A stretch of 64,000 nucleotides of DNA from Treponema sp. OMZ 798 (GCF_024181385.1 NZ_CP051305.1:1116001-1180000), one strand, 5' to 3'. Positions 1 to 9,276 are shown, counted from the stretch's first letter. Made by a program: numbers and translations. Notes: a model not told the origin generated them from the sequence alone.

Positions 1-863
1 CAGGGCGGAATAAAAAGATGCAGGATTCCGATGCTGCTCTTGCAGTAAAAGAGCTTATAAAAGAGGGTGTTCTGCCTGAAGATTTTCCTGTTTTGATGCC
101 TCAAAAACTTGATGATAATTTTAGAAGAGAACTCGCAGCTCTAAAACCGGATCTTTTAGTGTGTTTTGCATATGGTAAAATATTCGGACCTAAGACAATG
201 GCTCTTTTTCCTCTGGGCGGAATAAATATTCATCCCTCTCTTTTACCCCGATGGAGGGGCTGTGCTCCCGTTCCTGCCGCCATATTGGCAGGGGATAGAC
301 TTACGGGAATTACAATTCAAACGATTTCGCCTCAGACTGACTGCGGTAATATTCTTGCACAGATTGAAGTTCCTTTAAATAATTCTGAAACTACGGAAAG
401 CCTTTTAGCCGATTGTTCCGATAGGTGCTGTCCTCTTTTGAAGGAAGTCCTTTCGGATTTTGAAAATAAATTAAAAGAGGCGGCACCTCAAGATGATTCA
501 AAGGCTAGTTACTGTTCCATGCTTAAAAAAGATGACGGTCTTATAGATTGGTCAAAGCCGGCTGAGGAAATAGAAAGAAAAATAAGGGCCTTTACCCCAT
601 GGCCGGGCTGTTTTACTTTTAAAAATAGCGAAAAAATAAATATAATTGAAGCTCATTTATATGATAATGAGTCAAATGAAATGACAAAAGATAAAAAATT
701 TGGTACAATACCGGGTATCGATAAAAAACATGGTATTTTAGTTCAAACAGGAAGGGGAATCCTTGCTGTTTCGGTATTGCAAAAACAAGCTAAAAAAAAG
801 CTTGAATGGAAAGATTTTTTAAACGGCTCTCCCGATTTTTTGGAAGGCAGTTTTGAAACATAA
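1..863 (+). CDS. fmt: Methionyl-tRNA formyltransferase, 5' end outside window
   Basis: The enzyme transfers a formyl group from 10-formyl-tetrahydrofolate to Met-tRNA(fMet), making the bacterial initiator tRNA in the cytoplasm. The reading frame is open to the first base of the window (first full codon at position 3), so the Met codon at 18 is internal and the N-terminal Rossmann segment is missing. The visible part contains the folate-site signature INIHPSLLPRWRGCAPV followed by an ILAGDRLTGITIQ segment (the family usually reads HxSLLPxxRGxAPI and TGVTI), and the C-terminal Fmt domain with IRAFTPWPG. The normal partner gene def would lie upstream, outside the window. The next gene follows after 27 bases on the same strand and may be co-transcribed. 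The identification is firm; only the start is unknown. Confidence 0.93.
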   Translation, partial: GRNKKMQDSDAALAVKELIKEGVLPEDFPVLMPQKLDDNFRRELAALKPDLLVCFAYGKIFGPKTMALFPLGGINIHPSLLPRWRGCAPVPAAILAGDRLTGITIQTISPQTDCGNILAQIEVPLNNSETTESLLADCSDRCCPLLKEVLSDFENKLKEAAPQDDSKASYCSMLKKDDGLIDWSKPAEEIERKIRAFTPWPGCFTFKNSEKINIIEAHLYDNESNEMTKDKKFGTIPGIDKKHGILVQTGRGILAVSVLQKQAKKKLEWKDFLNGSPDFLEGSFET

Positions 864-890
864 ATTTTTAAAATATGGATGGTGTAATCA

Positions 891-1883
891 ATGGGTCTTG
901 GTGATATTGCAGACAGTATAGAAAGTAACGGAAAAGTAATAGTTATTACTTCTTTAGTGATGCTCATTTTTTTTGTTCTTATTTCTACAATCGTGTTTTT
1001 TGTATCGGTGAAAACGGCCGATCAGGTTTTAGTTCCTAACATTGAAGGCGAAAAATTTGAAGATGCCGTTCTTAAGCTTCAAGTCAAAGAACTCTATCCC
1101 CGTCTTCAGTTAAGGTTTTCGGATAACCCCGAAGATGCCGGAAAGGTTTTAGAGCAAAGTCCTCCTGCAGGAACTATCGTTAAAGCCGGAAAAAGGATAA
1201 ATTTAATTGTAAGTTCAGGGCCTGTTTTAGACAGGGTAGAAAACTATGTGGGAAAAACTTTGTCTGATGTACAGCAGCACTTTGCTGCCTTGTTTACGGC
1301 AGGCCGTAAACAGTTGATTTCTATAAAAGAACCTGTTATGTATAAATCAAGTTCAATTCCTGCAGGTACAATTTTGGAGCAAAATCCTGCTCCGGATACA
1401 AAGATATCCGAAGGCATTTTTATTGAATTCATTGTAAGCAAGGGCCCTGAAAATGAAAAAGTTTCCGTTCCAAACATGGAAGGATTTAAACTTAATGATA
1501 TATATTCTGTAATATCCCGGAATAAACTTTCTTTTAAAATAAAACACGAGGTTAATTCTTCTTTGGATAATCCGGCTGTTGTAAGTCAAAGTGAGCCGGC
1601 TGATTCGTCTGTAGATGCTTATTCTCAAATGGAATTGGGCATTCAATTCCCGGAATCCACAGAAAAAATGATTTACGGAGTGTATTCTCCTTCTTTACCT
1701 AAATATCCTTATCCGGTAAAAGTTGTAGTGGATGCCGTATATCCCGACGGAAAAAGAACAGAGCTTGTAAGCTTTAACCATCAAGGAGGAAAATGCGACA
1801 TTCCTTATGGCCTTCCCCAGGGAACGGTTATTGTCCTTACAGTATTAAACAAGCAGGTTCAAATGTTTGAAGTAAAACAATAG
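891..1883 (+). CDS. Membrane-anchored protein with three PASTA domains
   Basis: A 330-residue protein with a short cytoplasmic N-terminus, one membrane segment at about residues 16-40, and three consecutive PASTA domains at about 45-112, 113-185 and 186-255. Each PASTA repeat has the usual pattern of a VPNxxG-like opening and a closing IVSxGP; both IVSSGP and IVSKGP are visible. PASTA domains normally sit outside the membrane on Ser/Thr kinases or penicillin-binding proteins and bind peptidoglycan stem peptides. Here there is no kinase or transpeptidase domain, so the protein is a stand-alone PASTA receptor or scaffold. It lies 27 bases after fmt. The C-terminal 70 residues match no domain I recognise. 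A periplasmic cell-wall role is inferred from the domains. Confidence 0.85.
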   Translation: MGLGDIADSIESNGKVIVITSLVMLIFFVLISTIVFFVSVKTADQVLVPNIEGEKFEDAVLKLQVKELYPRLQLRFSDNPEDAGKVLEQSPPAGTIVKAGKRINLIVSSGPVLDRVENYVGKTLSDVQQHFAALFTAGRKQLISIKEPVMYKSSSIPAGTILEQNPAPDTKISEGIFIEFIVSKGPENEKVSVPNMEGFKLNDIYSVISRNKLSFKIKHEVNSSLDNPAVVSQSEPADSSVDAYSQMELGIQFPESTEKMIYGVYSPSLPKYPYPVKVVVDAVYPDGKRTELVSFNHQGGKCDIPYGLPQGTVIVLTVLNKQVQMFEVKQ

Positions 1884-1957
1884 GTATTGTAACTAAGATA
1901 GAATTTATATTGTTTAATCTGAGTATTCTATATAAATATAGTTAAGGAGATTATAGA

Positions 1958-2662
1958 ATGAATAGAAAAGTTTTATTTATTTTAAGTGCAATTATGCTTT
2001 TAGCTTTTTTGGGTTCATGTAAAACGGTTCCCAAAACTGATCCGAATTTTTTAGGAGATTTTTCCCCTGTAGAGCTGGGAACCCTTATAGGCGGATCCGT
2101 TAAACGGACAAAAGAGGAGATTAAACCTACCGAATTTAAATTTACTTTTTTCCCGCGCACAAATATCGTATCCATTGAGCATAAATTTATGATTGATAAG
2201 GTTGAAATACTTTTGGATCAAGGAGATAGAGAAGTATTAATTAAGGCAATGGAAACTTATCTTTCTTCTTATAACGATAAAAATTTAAGTGCTGCTAATG
2301 CAAAAAAACAAGCTTTTTTCGGTAAGACTAAAATATTTATGTCTTGGGGCCTTTTTGGAGGAGGAGCTCATGATGCAGAACCGATACTAAGGGCTGAGTA
2401 TCAATTATTATCGGGAAATAAACCTTATTTTATATTAGGTAATGCAACGTCAAAGGCTATAGGTGAAAACGATGATGCCAACTGTCCTGCTTTAAGATTA
2501 GCTTTTTCTCCTGCTCAATGCGAGGATTTTATTGAGCTTTTAAAACAAGATAATCTTCTTAAAATTGTAGATGAAATGAAAAAAGATTTTGAACGATTTG
2601 AGCCTTCAAAAACTGAAAGTGAAAATTCGGAAAAAGATAAGGTAAACTACGACGGTTTTTAA
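1958..2662 (+). CDS. Hypothetical lipoprotein
   Basis: A 234-residue protein that begins with a lipoprotein signal peptide: positively charged start, hydrophobic stretch, then LLAFLGSCK with Cys at about residue 21 as the lipidation site. A good ribosome binding site (AAGGAG, about 1944-1949) precedes the ATG. The mature part has a segment with FGKTKIFMSWGLFGGGAHDAEP and ends in a charged, Lys/Glu-rich tail. I do not recognise the family. The export signal is clear; the function is unknown. A hairpin between this gene and the convergent rpiA probably ends both transcripts. Confidence 0.75.
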   Translation: MNRKVLFILSAIMLLAFLGSCKTVPKTDPNFLGDFSPVELGTLIGGSVKRTKEEIKPTEFKFTFFPRTNIVSIEHKFMIDKVEILLDQGDREVLIKAMETYLSSYNDKNLSAANAKKQAFFGKTKIFMSWGLFGGGAHDAEPILRAEYQLLSGNKPYFILGNATSKAIGENDDANCPALRLAFSPAQCEDFIELLKQDNLLKIVDEMKKDFERFEPSKTESENSEKDKVNYDGF

Positions 2663-2684
2663 ATAATACTTATTTTTAAACGCA

Positions 2685-2745
2685 AAACCCACAAGAAACG
2701 CAAAGGATTTTTTATCAGAATTTTTCTTTATGTTTCTTGTGGTTT
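2685..2745. terminator. Long hairpin between convergent genes
   Basis: An 11-bp perfect inverted repeat, CCACAAGAAAC at 2689-2699 and GTTTCTTGTGG at 2732-2742, is extended by AAA/TTT outside and by AAAG/CTTT inside. It sits between the 3' ends of the lipoprotein gene and rpiA. T-rich stretches on both sides fit a bidirectional terminator. The left arm shares the word GCAAAGG with a repeat-like sequence near 12187-12215, so it may belong to a dispersed intergenic repeat. Confidence 0.6.
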
Positions 2746-2781
2746 AATTTTATACTGTAACTGGTATAAGACTTAAATATT

Positions 2782-3501
2782 TTATAAGTCTTCTATATTT
2801 CCATCTTTGTCTACAACAAATACTCTAGGTGTGTTTTTTGTAAAAAAGCCGTTTTCTACAATGCCTGTAATTTTATTTAGATCTTCCTCTAAGGCTTTAG
2901 GATCTACAAAAGCATTATCAGGCCATCTTACATCAATTATAAAGTTTCCGTTATCGGTAACAACCGGTCCCATTTTTTTTACACCCTCACGCAATACAAC
3001 CGTTATACCTTTTGCTTCAAGAGTCTTTGAAATGCTTAAGCGGGCCTCAGGGATTATTTCAATCGGAAGAGCAAAACCTTTTCCCATCGATTTAACTTTT
3101 TTTCTGTTATCGGCAATGACAACAAATTCTTTTGAATTGTATGCTATAATTTTTTCTTTAAGCAGAGCCGCTCCTCCTCCCTTGATTAAATTTTTTTCCG
3201 GGTCAATTTCGTCTGCTCCGTCTATGGCAAGGTCTAAAGTTCCTCCTATTTTTTGTGAACTTAAAGAATAGATGGGAATACCTAATTTTTCACATTCGAT
3301 TGAGGTTTGAAAACTTGTAGGCACGGCATATATGTTTTTTAATTTGCCTGAAGATAAAAGTTTGGCCAATCGGCGTACTGCCGGCATGGCTGTCGAGCCT
3401 GTGCCGAGTCCTATTTTCATTCCGTCAAAAATTTTTCCTTCCGAAAAAAGAGTGTCTATTGCGTAATAAGCAACTCTTTCTTTTAACTGTGATGTATCCA
3501 T
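2782..3501 (-). CDS. rpiA: Ribose-5-phosphate isomerase A
   Basis: Interconverts ribose 5-phosphate and ribulose 5-phosphate in the non-oxidative pentose phosphate pathway. The 239-residue length is normal for RpiA. Visible signatures are the phosphate-binding GLGTGSTA near residue 33, the DGADEID catalytic-loop motif near 95 and KGGGAALLKEKI near 107, which carries the conserved Lys. It is the last gene of the minus-strand operon polA-coaE-SPOR-aroDE-rpiA: its ATG overlaps the stop of aroDE by one base, so it is translationally coupled. It ends at a shared hairpin terminator. Confidence 0.95.
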   Translation of the reverse strand: MDTSQLKERVAYYAIDTLFSEGKIFDGMKIGLGTGSTAMPAVRRLAKLLSSGKLKNIYAVPTSFQTSIECEKLGIPIYSLSSQKIGGTLDLAIDGADEIDPEKNLIKGGGAALLKEKIIAYNSKEFVVIADNRKKVKSMGKGFALPIEIIPEARLSISKTLEAKGITVVLREGVKKMGPVVTDNGNFIIDVRWPDNAFVDPKALEEDLNKITGIVENGFFTKNTPRVFVVDKDGNIEDL

Positions 3502-4982
3502 TACAAATACTCCTTTCCTGCAAAGGCTTTAAATTGGTGGTAGGCTTGATATTCCAGCATCTTATAGCCGTTACAAACCTGACATCCTGCAGCCCTCGCT
3601 CTTTTTAATAGTTTAGTAGTTTCGGGTCTATAGATTAGCTCAAATACTTTTTCTTTTCCGCTAAAGGTGTAAAAGCTAAGAGGATCTATATCTATGTTAG
3701 GTTCCATTCCTGCATTAGTTGTTTGAATAATTAGGCCGGAAAAAACAGATAGCTGTTTTATATTTATGGGATCCAAAAGAGCCCATTTAAATTTATATTT
3801 TTCTGCAATGTTTTGTGCATTTTCGGCTGTCCGGTTAAAGATACAGGCCTTACCGTGAAGAGATTTAACTACCTCGGCAACAGCACGGGCTGCACCTCCG
3901 GCTCCTATAATGGCAACCTTATATCGGCGTAAATCTTTTTCGTTTAAAAATTCTATTAAAGCTTGTTCAAAGCCGTCAACATCGGTATTGCAGCCGAACC
4001 ATTTTTTGTTTTCGTTTACAAGAGTATTTACGGCTCCGATGAATTTTGAAGCTTCCGATATAGAATTTATTTGAGGTATGATCTCGCTTTTAAAAGGAGC
4101 AGTAACCGAAAGTCCTTTTATGTTAAGAAGATTGGCAAAATCCAAAGCTTCTTTTGATGACAATGCAGATATGGGAATGTATATCGAATTAAGGTTTTTG
4201 TGTTTAAAACCCTGATTATGAATTTTAGGACTCAGGCTGGTGTTTACGTCTCCACCTATTACACCGTATACTGCCGTTTCACTGTCAATTTTAGAAAACC
4301 GATATAGGCCTTCTAAAGTTTCGGGATCTATCAGTTCTTTTTCGAGTTTATTTTTCTTTATATATTCGGGGGTAAAGGTGTATACGATTTGTGAGTTTAA
4401 TTTTTTTGATAGTATACGTGAGCATAAACCATAGGGGCCCATTGCCGATAAAATATACTCTTGATTTTGTATCAGCTTTGATGCTTTAAAAAGTTCCGAA
4501 ACATCGTTTAAACAATTTGCTCTGAAGGCAAATTTCGGAATATCGGTTTCAAAACGGCATAAGCCTTCCAAAGTTTTAACTATATTTTTTACAGGAAGTT
4601 TACTGTGGAGGCTTCTTATTATTTTAATATCAAAGGCCCTTGCAGCTTCTTCGATTCCGGATGAATCAAAATCGCTTTCCAAATCTATATAAGAAAAATT
4701 TTTTATCGGGTCTGAGTTTGCAAAGGCAAGGCCGCGTGCAAAAATAGTCATCCTTGCACCCTCACCGCCGGTAAAATTGCCTCCATCTGATTTTCTTCTA
4801 ACGGTTAAGATACAAGGTATTCCTGCCCGCTCGGGAAAATTTCTTAAATAAAGTATTTCACTTTGGTTTAGATAATCTACCCTCAATTCTGCAATATCGA
4901 TAAATTTTTTATATTTTTCCAAGACGGAAAGATTTTTTTCGATAGTTTTTTCGGTTAAAACAAGACAGACCTTTGTAGACAT
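3501..4982 (-). CDS. aroDE: Bifunctional 3-dehydroquinate dehydratase / shikimate dehydrogenase
   Basis: A 493-residue fusion catalysing two consecutive steps of the shikimate pathway. Residues about 1-215 form a type I dehydroquinase: an ELRVDYL motif near the start, the catalytic His in IIRSLHSK and the Schiff-base Lys in IPKFAFRAN. Residues about 235-493 form shikimate dehydrogenase: YGVIGGDVNTSLSPKIHN (substrate loop), the Lys in SVTAPFKSE, GAVNTLV, GCNTDVDGF and the NADP-binding GAGGAARAV. Fusion of AroD with AroE is known from Chlamydiae and plants; most bacteria keep them apart. The gene lies 1 base after the SPOR gene and overlaps rpiA by one base, so it is part of the polA-rpiA operon. 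Confidence 0.92.
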   Translation of the reverse strand: MSTKVCLVLTEKTIEKNLSVLEKYKKFIDIAELRVDYLNQSEILYLRNFPERAGIPCILTVRRKSDGGNFTGGEGARMTIFARGLAFANSDPIKNFSYIDLESDFDSSGIEEAARAFDIKIIRSLHSKLPVKNIVKTLEGLCRFETDIPKFAFRANCLNDVSELFKASKLIQNQEYILSAMGPYGLCSRILSKKLNSQIVYTFTPEYIKKNKLEKELIDPETLEGLYRFSKIDSETAVYGVIGGDVNTSLSPKIHNQGFKHKNLNSIYIPISALSSKEALDFANLLNIKGLSVTAPFKSEIIPQINSISEASKFIGAVNTLVNENKKWFGCNTDVDGFEQALIEFLNEKDLRRYKVAIIGAGGAARAVAEVVKSLHGKACIFNRTAENAQNIAEKYKFKWALLDPINIKQLSVFSGLIIQTTNAGMEPNIDIDPLSFYTFSGKEKVFELIYRPETTKLLKRARAAGCQVCNGYKMLEYQAYHQFKAFAGKEYL

Positions 4983-4983
4983 A

Positions 4984-5814
4984 TCAGCTTTTTTTTCGGT
5001 CTTGGGTTACATAACTTCCTTCAAAACCTTTAATTTCTTTTATTTTTTTAAGCCAATACTCGGCCTCGGTTTTGTTTTTAAAAGGTCCTACTCTGACGCG
5101 GTGTGTAATACCTGTTGCCGTTTCCTTGGTAAAAATTTCTGCCTTCATGTGTTTTGCCGTCAGTTTATCCCTTGCGGCTTCGGCATTTAATCGGCTTGTC
5201 AAAGAAGCTGTTTGAACCCAGTATAGGGTGGAAACGGTTTTTTGAGCGGGGCTTTTTTTGACAGCCGGTTTTTCGGGTTTTGGAGGAGTCTTCTTTTCGG
5301 TTTTAGGTTTTTCAACAGGATTTGATGAGAGCCCCTTTACGGAAGTTCCTCCGCTATTTTGTTTCTTTGACTCTGAAGAAGAATTTTGCTTTTCGGTTTC
5401 AGAAGGCTTTGTTTCGGCTTCCTGATTAGTGTTTAAATTTGCTGCAAGGTTCTCAGGCAAATTTGCGGTTTTTTCGTCTTTTTGAGTATTGGTTAAATCG
5501 CTCACATTTATTGAAGTTTCCGTTGTTCCTTTTTGACCTTCACCGTTTACAACGGTTATATTGTTTGCAATATTTACCAGTGTCGGAGACTCAGGTTCAA
5601 GAGGAGGAATTGAGTCCGGATTTCGTGTCCATTGAAGAGGATCAACACTTGTATCCGGCTTATCGGCTTCTATTCTGCCTAAATCGGATATCTCTGCCGC
5701 TGTCATGGTGCTTTTATTTCGGAATGGGGCATACAGGTATAAACCGACTCCAAAGATAATTAGAGCAAACAACGAAATAAACAATACTATCCATAAAATT
5801 TTTTTCTGTTCCAT
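4984..5814 (-). CDS. SPOR-domain membrane protein
   Basis: A 276-residue protein with one N-terminal membrane segment (about residues 8-30, WIVLFISLFALIIFGVGLYL). A long low-complexity linker rich in Ser, Lys, Pro and Glu follows at about 70-195, then a C-terminal SPOR domain at about 196-272 (YWVQTASL through RVRVGPFKNKTEAEYWLKKI). SPOR domains bind denuded glycan strands at the septum, and a FtsN-like cell-envelope or division role is the usual inference for this layout. It sits in the polA-coaE-SPOR-aroDE-rpiA operon, 9 bases after coaE. The domain call is firm; the specific role is inferred. Confidence 0.85.
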   Translation of the reverse strand: MEQKKILWIVLFISLFALIIFGVGLYLYAPFRNKSTMTAAEISDLGRIEADKPDTSVDPLQWTRNPDSIPPLEPESPTLVNIANNITVVNGEGQKGTTETSINVSDLTNTQKDEKTANLPENLAANLNTNQEAETKPSETEKQNSSSESKKQNSGGTSVKGLSSNPVEKPKTEKKTPPKPEKPAVKKSPAQKTVSTLYWVQTASLTSRLNAEAARDKLTAKHMKAEIFTKETATGITHRVRVGPFKNKTEAEYWLKKIKEIKGFEGSYVTQDRKKS

Positions 5815-5823
5815 AAATCAACC

Positions 5824-6453
5824 TCAAAAGCCTCTTTTTTTGACTTCCTGTAAGAGCTTATATTTTAACTTTGCAGGAGATCCCGAGTTCTTTACTACTA
5901 CAGTATCGGCATTTAAAAATAAGTATTGAGAAAAGAATTCCTTTTGTTTTGAAAATCTTAGCCGAATATTTTTTAAAGGAAGCCTGTCCCTTTTTTTTGC
6001 CCTTATAAGACGCAAAATAATGGGAGCATCTATATAAAGGATAAAAGAACACTTTTTTATGAGGCTTGTCTTGTGAAGGGTAGGGGCGTTTAAAAGAATG
6101 GGCCTCTCAGGCCTTTCTGCAAAGGCTTTTTTAATCTCCTCCCATATTTTTTCTTCAATTATAGGAAGAATAAAATCTTCGTGTTTTTTTAATAGAGCTT
6201 CATCCGAAAAGACCAAGAGGGCAAAGGCTTTTTTATCGATTCCCTTTTCCGTTTTTAAATTTATCCCGCGTTTTTCTGCTTCGGATTTAAAGAGATTAAA
6301 AATTTCGTTTTCATACTCTATAAAGACTCTTCTTGAAACGGCATCAGCATCTATGCAATAAAAACCGTACTCCTCTAAGATGGAGCTTGCCTTGTTTTTC
6401 CCTGAGCAGGAGGGGCCTGAAAGCCCTATCAAAATCGGTTGAGAATTGTCCAT
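5824..6453 (-). CDS. coaE: Dephospho-CoA kinase
   Basis: Phosphorylates dephospho-CoA at the 3'-hydroxyl in the last step of coenzyme A synthesis. The 209-residue length suits CoaE. The N-terminal ATP-binding loop reads GLSGPSCSGKN and is followed by CIDADAVSRR, matching the family's D-A-D motif. The residue after the P-loop Lys is Asn, where the family normally has Ser or Thr that ligates magnesium; this is a clear departure. The start ATG overlaps the polA stop by one base (TAATG), indicating coupling. Because of the P-loop change and low overall similarity, a related nucleotide kinase is a less likely alternative. Confidence 0.82.
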   Translation of the reverse strand: MDNSQPILIGLSGPSCSGKNKASSILEEYGFYCIDADAVSRRVFIEYENEIFNLFKSEAEKRGINLKTEKGIDKKAFALLVFSDEALLKKHEDFILPIIEEKIWEEIKKAFAERPERPILLNAPTLHKTSLIKKCSFILYIDAPIILRLIRAKKRDRLPLKNIRLRFSKQKEFFSQYLFLNADTVVVKNSGSPAKLKYKLLQEVKKRGF

Positions 6454-9200
6454 TAGTGGAATTCTCCCCAGCTCATTCCCGATTCTATGCTTACCCTTAG
6501 GGGTACTGAAAGTTTGATTACGCCCTCCATTTTTTCTTTTACGAGGGCCATGACTTTTTCTCTTTCACTTTCGGCGGCTTCTATTATAAGCTCATCGTGA
6601 ACTTGTAAGAGTATGACCGCATCAAATTTTTGCTTTTTTAAGGCCTTATCGACTTCAAGCATGGCAAGTTTTACTATGTCGGCGGCAGAGCCTTGAAGGG
6701 GGGTGTTTACCGCAATGCGTTCAGCCCCTGCCTTTTCTATCTTGTTCTTGCTGTTTATAGCCGGAAGATAACGCCTCCTTCCCATAATTGTTTCGACATA
6801 GCCTCTTTTTTCAGCCTCTTGGCAAACTTGGGCCATAAAGCCTGACACTCCCGAATAGGTTGCAAAATATGCCTTTATAAACTCATCAGCCCTTTTGCGG
6901 GGAATTCTCAAAGAGGATGCTAGGCGGAAGGCACTCATGCCGTACATTACCCCGAAGTTTATGGTCTTTGCTATACGCCTCATATCCTGCGTTACATCCT
7001 TTATGTCTACTGCAAAGATTAAACTTGCAGTTTTCGCATGAACATCTATGCCCTTATTAAAGGCTTCCACAAGGTTATGATCCTTTGAAAGATGGGCAAG
7101 GATTACAAGCTCAATCTGAGAGTAGTCGGCAGAGATAAGAACCCGCCCCTTTTCAGCCTGAAAGGCCTCCCTTATCCTGCGCCCCTCGTTCCCGCGTATG
7201 GGAATGTTTTGTAAGTTTGGGTCACGGCTTGAAAGGCGGCCTGTGGCGGTTCCTGTTTGAATAAAACTTGTGTGAATCCTTCCGTTTTTATCGGTCATTT
7301 TTGGGAGGGTGTCGGTGTATGTGGATTTCAGCTTTGCAAGAGCCCTGTAATCCAATATTTTTGCAGGCACCGGGTCTTCGGAGGCAAGGTTTTCAAGCAC
7401 CGAGGTATCTGTAGAGTAGCCCGTCTTAGTTTTTTTGCCGGGAGTGAGCTTTCTTTCTTCAAATAATACTTCTTGAAGCTGTTTGGGAGATGCTATATTG
7501 AACTCATGACCTACGAGTTTATAAATATCCTTTTCGCATTCTTCAAGTTCTTTTCCTAATTCTTTTGAATAAGCATCAAGTTCTTCTCCCTTTAAAAAGA
7601 TGCCCTTTATTTCCATCTCGGTTAAAAGTTTTGTAATGGGCATTTCAAGGTCAAAAAAGAGCTTTTCCAAATTATTCTTTTTTAAGAGGGGGAAAAATTT
7701 ATTATAAAATTTAAGTGTTATGTCCGCATCCTCTGCAGCATAGGGGCAGGCTTCATTTAGCGGAACATCCGAAAAGTTTTGCCCGGCCTTTACAAGCTCC
7801 TTAAACCTTATTGTTCTTAAACCCAAAACACTTTCTGCAAGCTTATCCATTCCGTAAGAAGAGCGGGCAGGATCCAAAAGCCATGCGGCTATCATTGTGT
7901 CAAAAAGATTTGCCGAAATACCTTTTACAAGGTTTGAGCAAAGCGCCGCCTGAATGTCGAATTTTCCGTTATGCATTATGAGGGTTATCTTTGAATCAAA
8001 GAGCTTTGATACGGCCTTTTGGGCATCCTTAAAGGCTATGAGCTTGGGAGCCTCCTCTCCAAGTTCAGGGAGAGGTGCTTTTAAGGGAAAGTAATAGGCT
8101 TCTCCTTCTTTTATAGCAAGGGAGAAGCCGCAGATTTCCGCATTTAGAGGATCTTCGCTTGTGGTTTCACAGTCATAGGCCGCAAGACCTTGTTTTACGG
8201 CCTCGTCTATGATTTTAAAAAGCTCTTCTGCCTCGTCCACAAGTTTGTAATCACCCTTGTTTTGAGGAAGGGAGATTTCTTCACCTGCACCTAATTCTTG
8301 CGGAAGCATCTCGAGAGGTGCTTTTTCGGTAATAATTTTTTCGGAATAGAGCTTTGCAATATTGGGAAGCTCTTCGTTTATAAAAAGACGGGCGGCTGCT
8401 TCATAGTCCATTTGGGAAGTAGAGTAGGCGTTTAAATCTTTTTCGATAGGTACATCGAAGCGGAGTTTTATGAGATCTTTAGAAAAATAAGCCGCTTCCT
8501 TTCCTGTTTCTATCTTTGTTTTTAAGGCTCCTTTTAAGTTTTCTGTATTTGCATAAATGCCGTCGAGGGTTTTGTACTCTTCGAGGAGCTTTACGGCCGT
8601 TTTCGGACCTACCCCCTTTACTCCGGGAACATTGTCGGCCGTGTCGCCTATGAGGGAGAGTAGATCCAACATTCCGCCGGGATAAACTCCCCATTCTTCT
8701 TTTACGTTTTCGGCTCCGAAGCCTTCCCAAGCCTTAATCTTCCCCGGCTTTAACATGGTTGTGGTTTTTGAAACCAGCTGCATTAAGTCCTTATCGCCCG
8801 AAATAATCACACATTCACGCCCTTCCTTTTCTGCGAGGGCTGATATTGAAGCGATTACGTCATCTGCCTCAAAGCCGTTACAGCGGACTGCGGGAATTTT
8901 AAAGATTTTTAAAATTTCTTCTATTTTGTCGATTTGAGCATGGAGGTCATCGGGCGTTTTATCCCTTGTGGCCTTGTATTCTTTGTACATCTCGTGCCTA
9001 AATGTGGGCGTAAGGGAATCTAGGGCCGTAACAAAGAGCTTAGGATTGTATTCGGTAAATATGGAATGAAGGCTTTTAAAAAAGCCGAATATAGCCGAAA
9101 CGTTTTCGCCCTTACCGTTTGTAAGAGGTCTTGAAATAAAGGCAAAATAAGAGCGGTAAATAAGAGCATAGGCATCCAAAACATAGATTGTATCTTTCAT
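6453..9200 (-). CDS. polA: DNA polymerase I
   Basis: A 915-residue, full-length three-domain Pol I for Okazaki-fragment maturation and excision repair. Residues about 1-290 form the 5'-3' flap exonuclease (DALDSLTPTFRHEMYKEYK-like region, FEADDVIA, SGDKDLMQLV, GDTADNVPGVKGVGPKTA). Residues about 335-510 form the 3'-5' exonuclease and keep the metal ligands: DCET, HNGKFD and the YAAEDAD stretch, so proofreading should be active, unlike in several spirochaete relatives of Pol I. The polymerase part has motif A DYSQIEL, the RRIAKTINFGVMYG O-helix and motif C QVHDELI. It is the first gene of the minus-strand operon and has its own promoter at 9226-9255. Confidence 0.97.
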   Translation of the reverse strand: MKDTIYVLDAYALIYRSYFAFISRPLTNGKGENVSAIFGFFKSLHSIFTEYNPKLFVTALDSLTPTFRHEMYKEYKATRDKTPDDLHAQIDKIEEILKIFKIPAVRCNGFEADDVIASISALAEKEGRECVIISGDKDLMQLVSKTTTMLKPGKIKAWEGFGAENVKEEWGVYPGGMLDLLSLIGDTADNVPGVKGVGPKTAVKLLEEYKTLDGIYANTENLKGALKTKIETGKEAAYFSKDLIKLRFDVPIEKDLNAYSTSQMDYEAAARLFINEELPNIAKLYSEKIITEKAPLEMLPQELGAGEEISLPQNKGDYKLVDEAEELFKIIDEAVKQGLAAYDCETTSEDPLNAEICGFSLAIKEGEAYYFPLKAPLPELGEEAPKLIAFKDAQKAVSKLFDSKITLIMHNGKFDIQAALCSNLVKGISANLFDTMIAAWLLDPARSSYGMDKLAESVLGLRTIRFKELVKAGQNFSDVPLNEACPYAAEDADITLKFYNKFFPLLKKNNLEKLFFDLEMPITKLLTEMEIKGIFLKGEELDAYSKELGKELEECEKDIYKLVGHEFNIASPKQLQEVLFEERKLTPGKKTKTGYSTDTSVLENLASEDPVPAKILDYRALAKLKSTYTDTLPKMTDKNGRIHTSFIQTGTATGRLSSRDPNLQNIPIRGNEGRRIREAFQAEKGRVLISADYSQIELVILAHLSKDHNLVEAFNKGIDVHAKTASLIFAVDIKDVTQDMRRIAKTINFGVMYGMSAFRLASSLRIPRKRADEFIKAYFATYSGVSGFMAQVCQEAEKRGYVETIMGRRRYLPAINSKNKIEKAGAERIAVNTPLQGSAADIVKLAMLEVDKALKKQKFDAVILLQVHDELIIEAAESEREKVMALVKEKMEGVIKLSVPLRVSIESGMSWGEFH

Positions 9201-9225
9201 AAATTAAGACCTCCGTTAGAGGGGA

Positions 9226-9255
9226 ATTATACTATGTAAGAGCCATTAAATGCAA
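9226..9255 (-). promoter_or_regulatory. Predicted sigma70 promoter of the polA operon
   Basis: On the minus strand a -35 box TTGCAT (9250-9255) and a perfect -10 box TATAAT (9226-9231) are separated by 18 bases. It points at polA, whose ATG ends at 9200, with RBS-like GGAGG at about 9210-9214. It stands back to back with the citrate lyase promoter. Confidence 0.65.
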
Positions 9256-9276
9256 GCTGTATTGTTTTTCCCAAGA

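Noticed and set aside
8479..8730. Arg-rich 83-residue minus-strand frame
   Set aside because: A frame shadow inside the polA exonuclease region.
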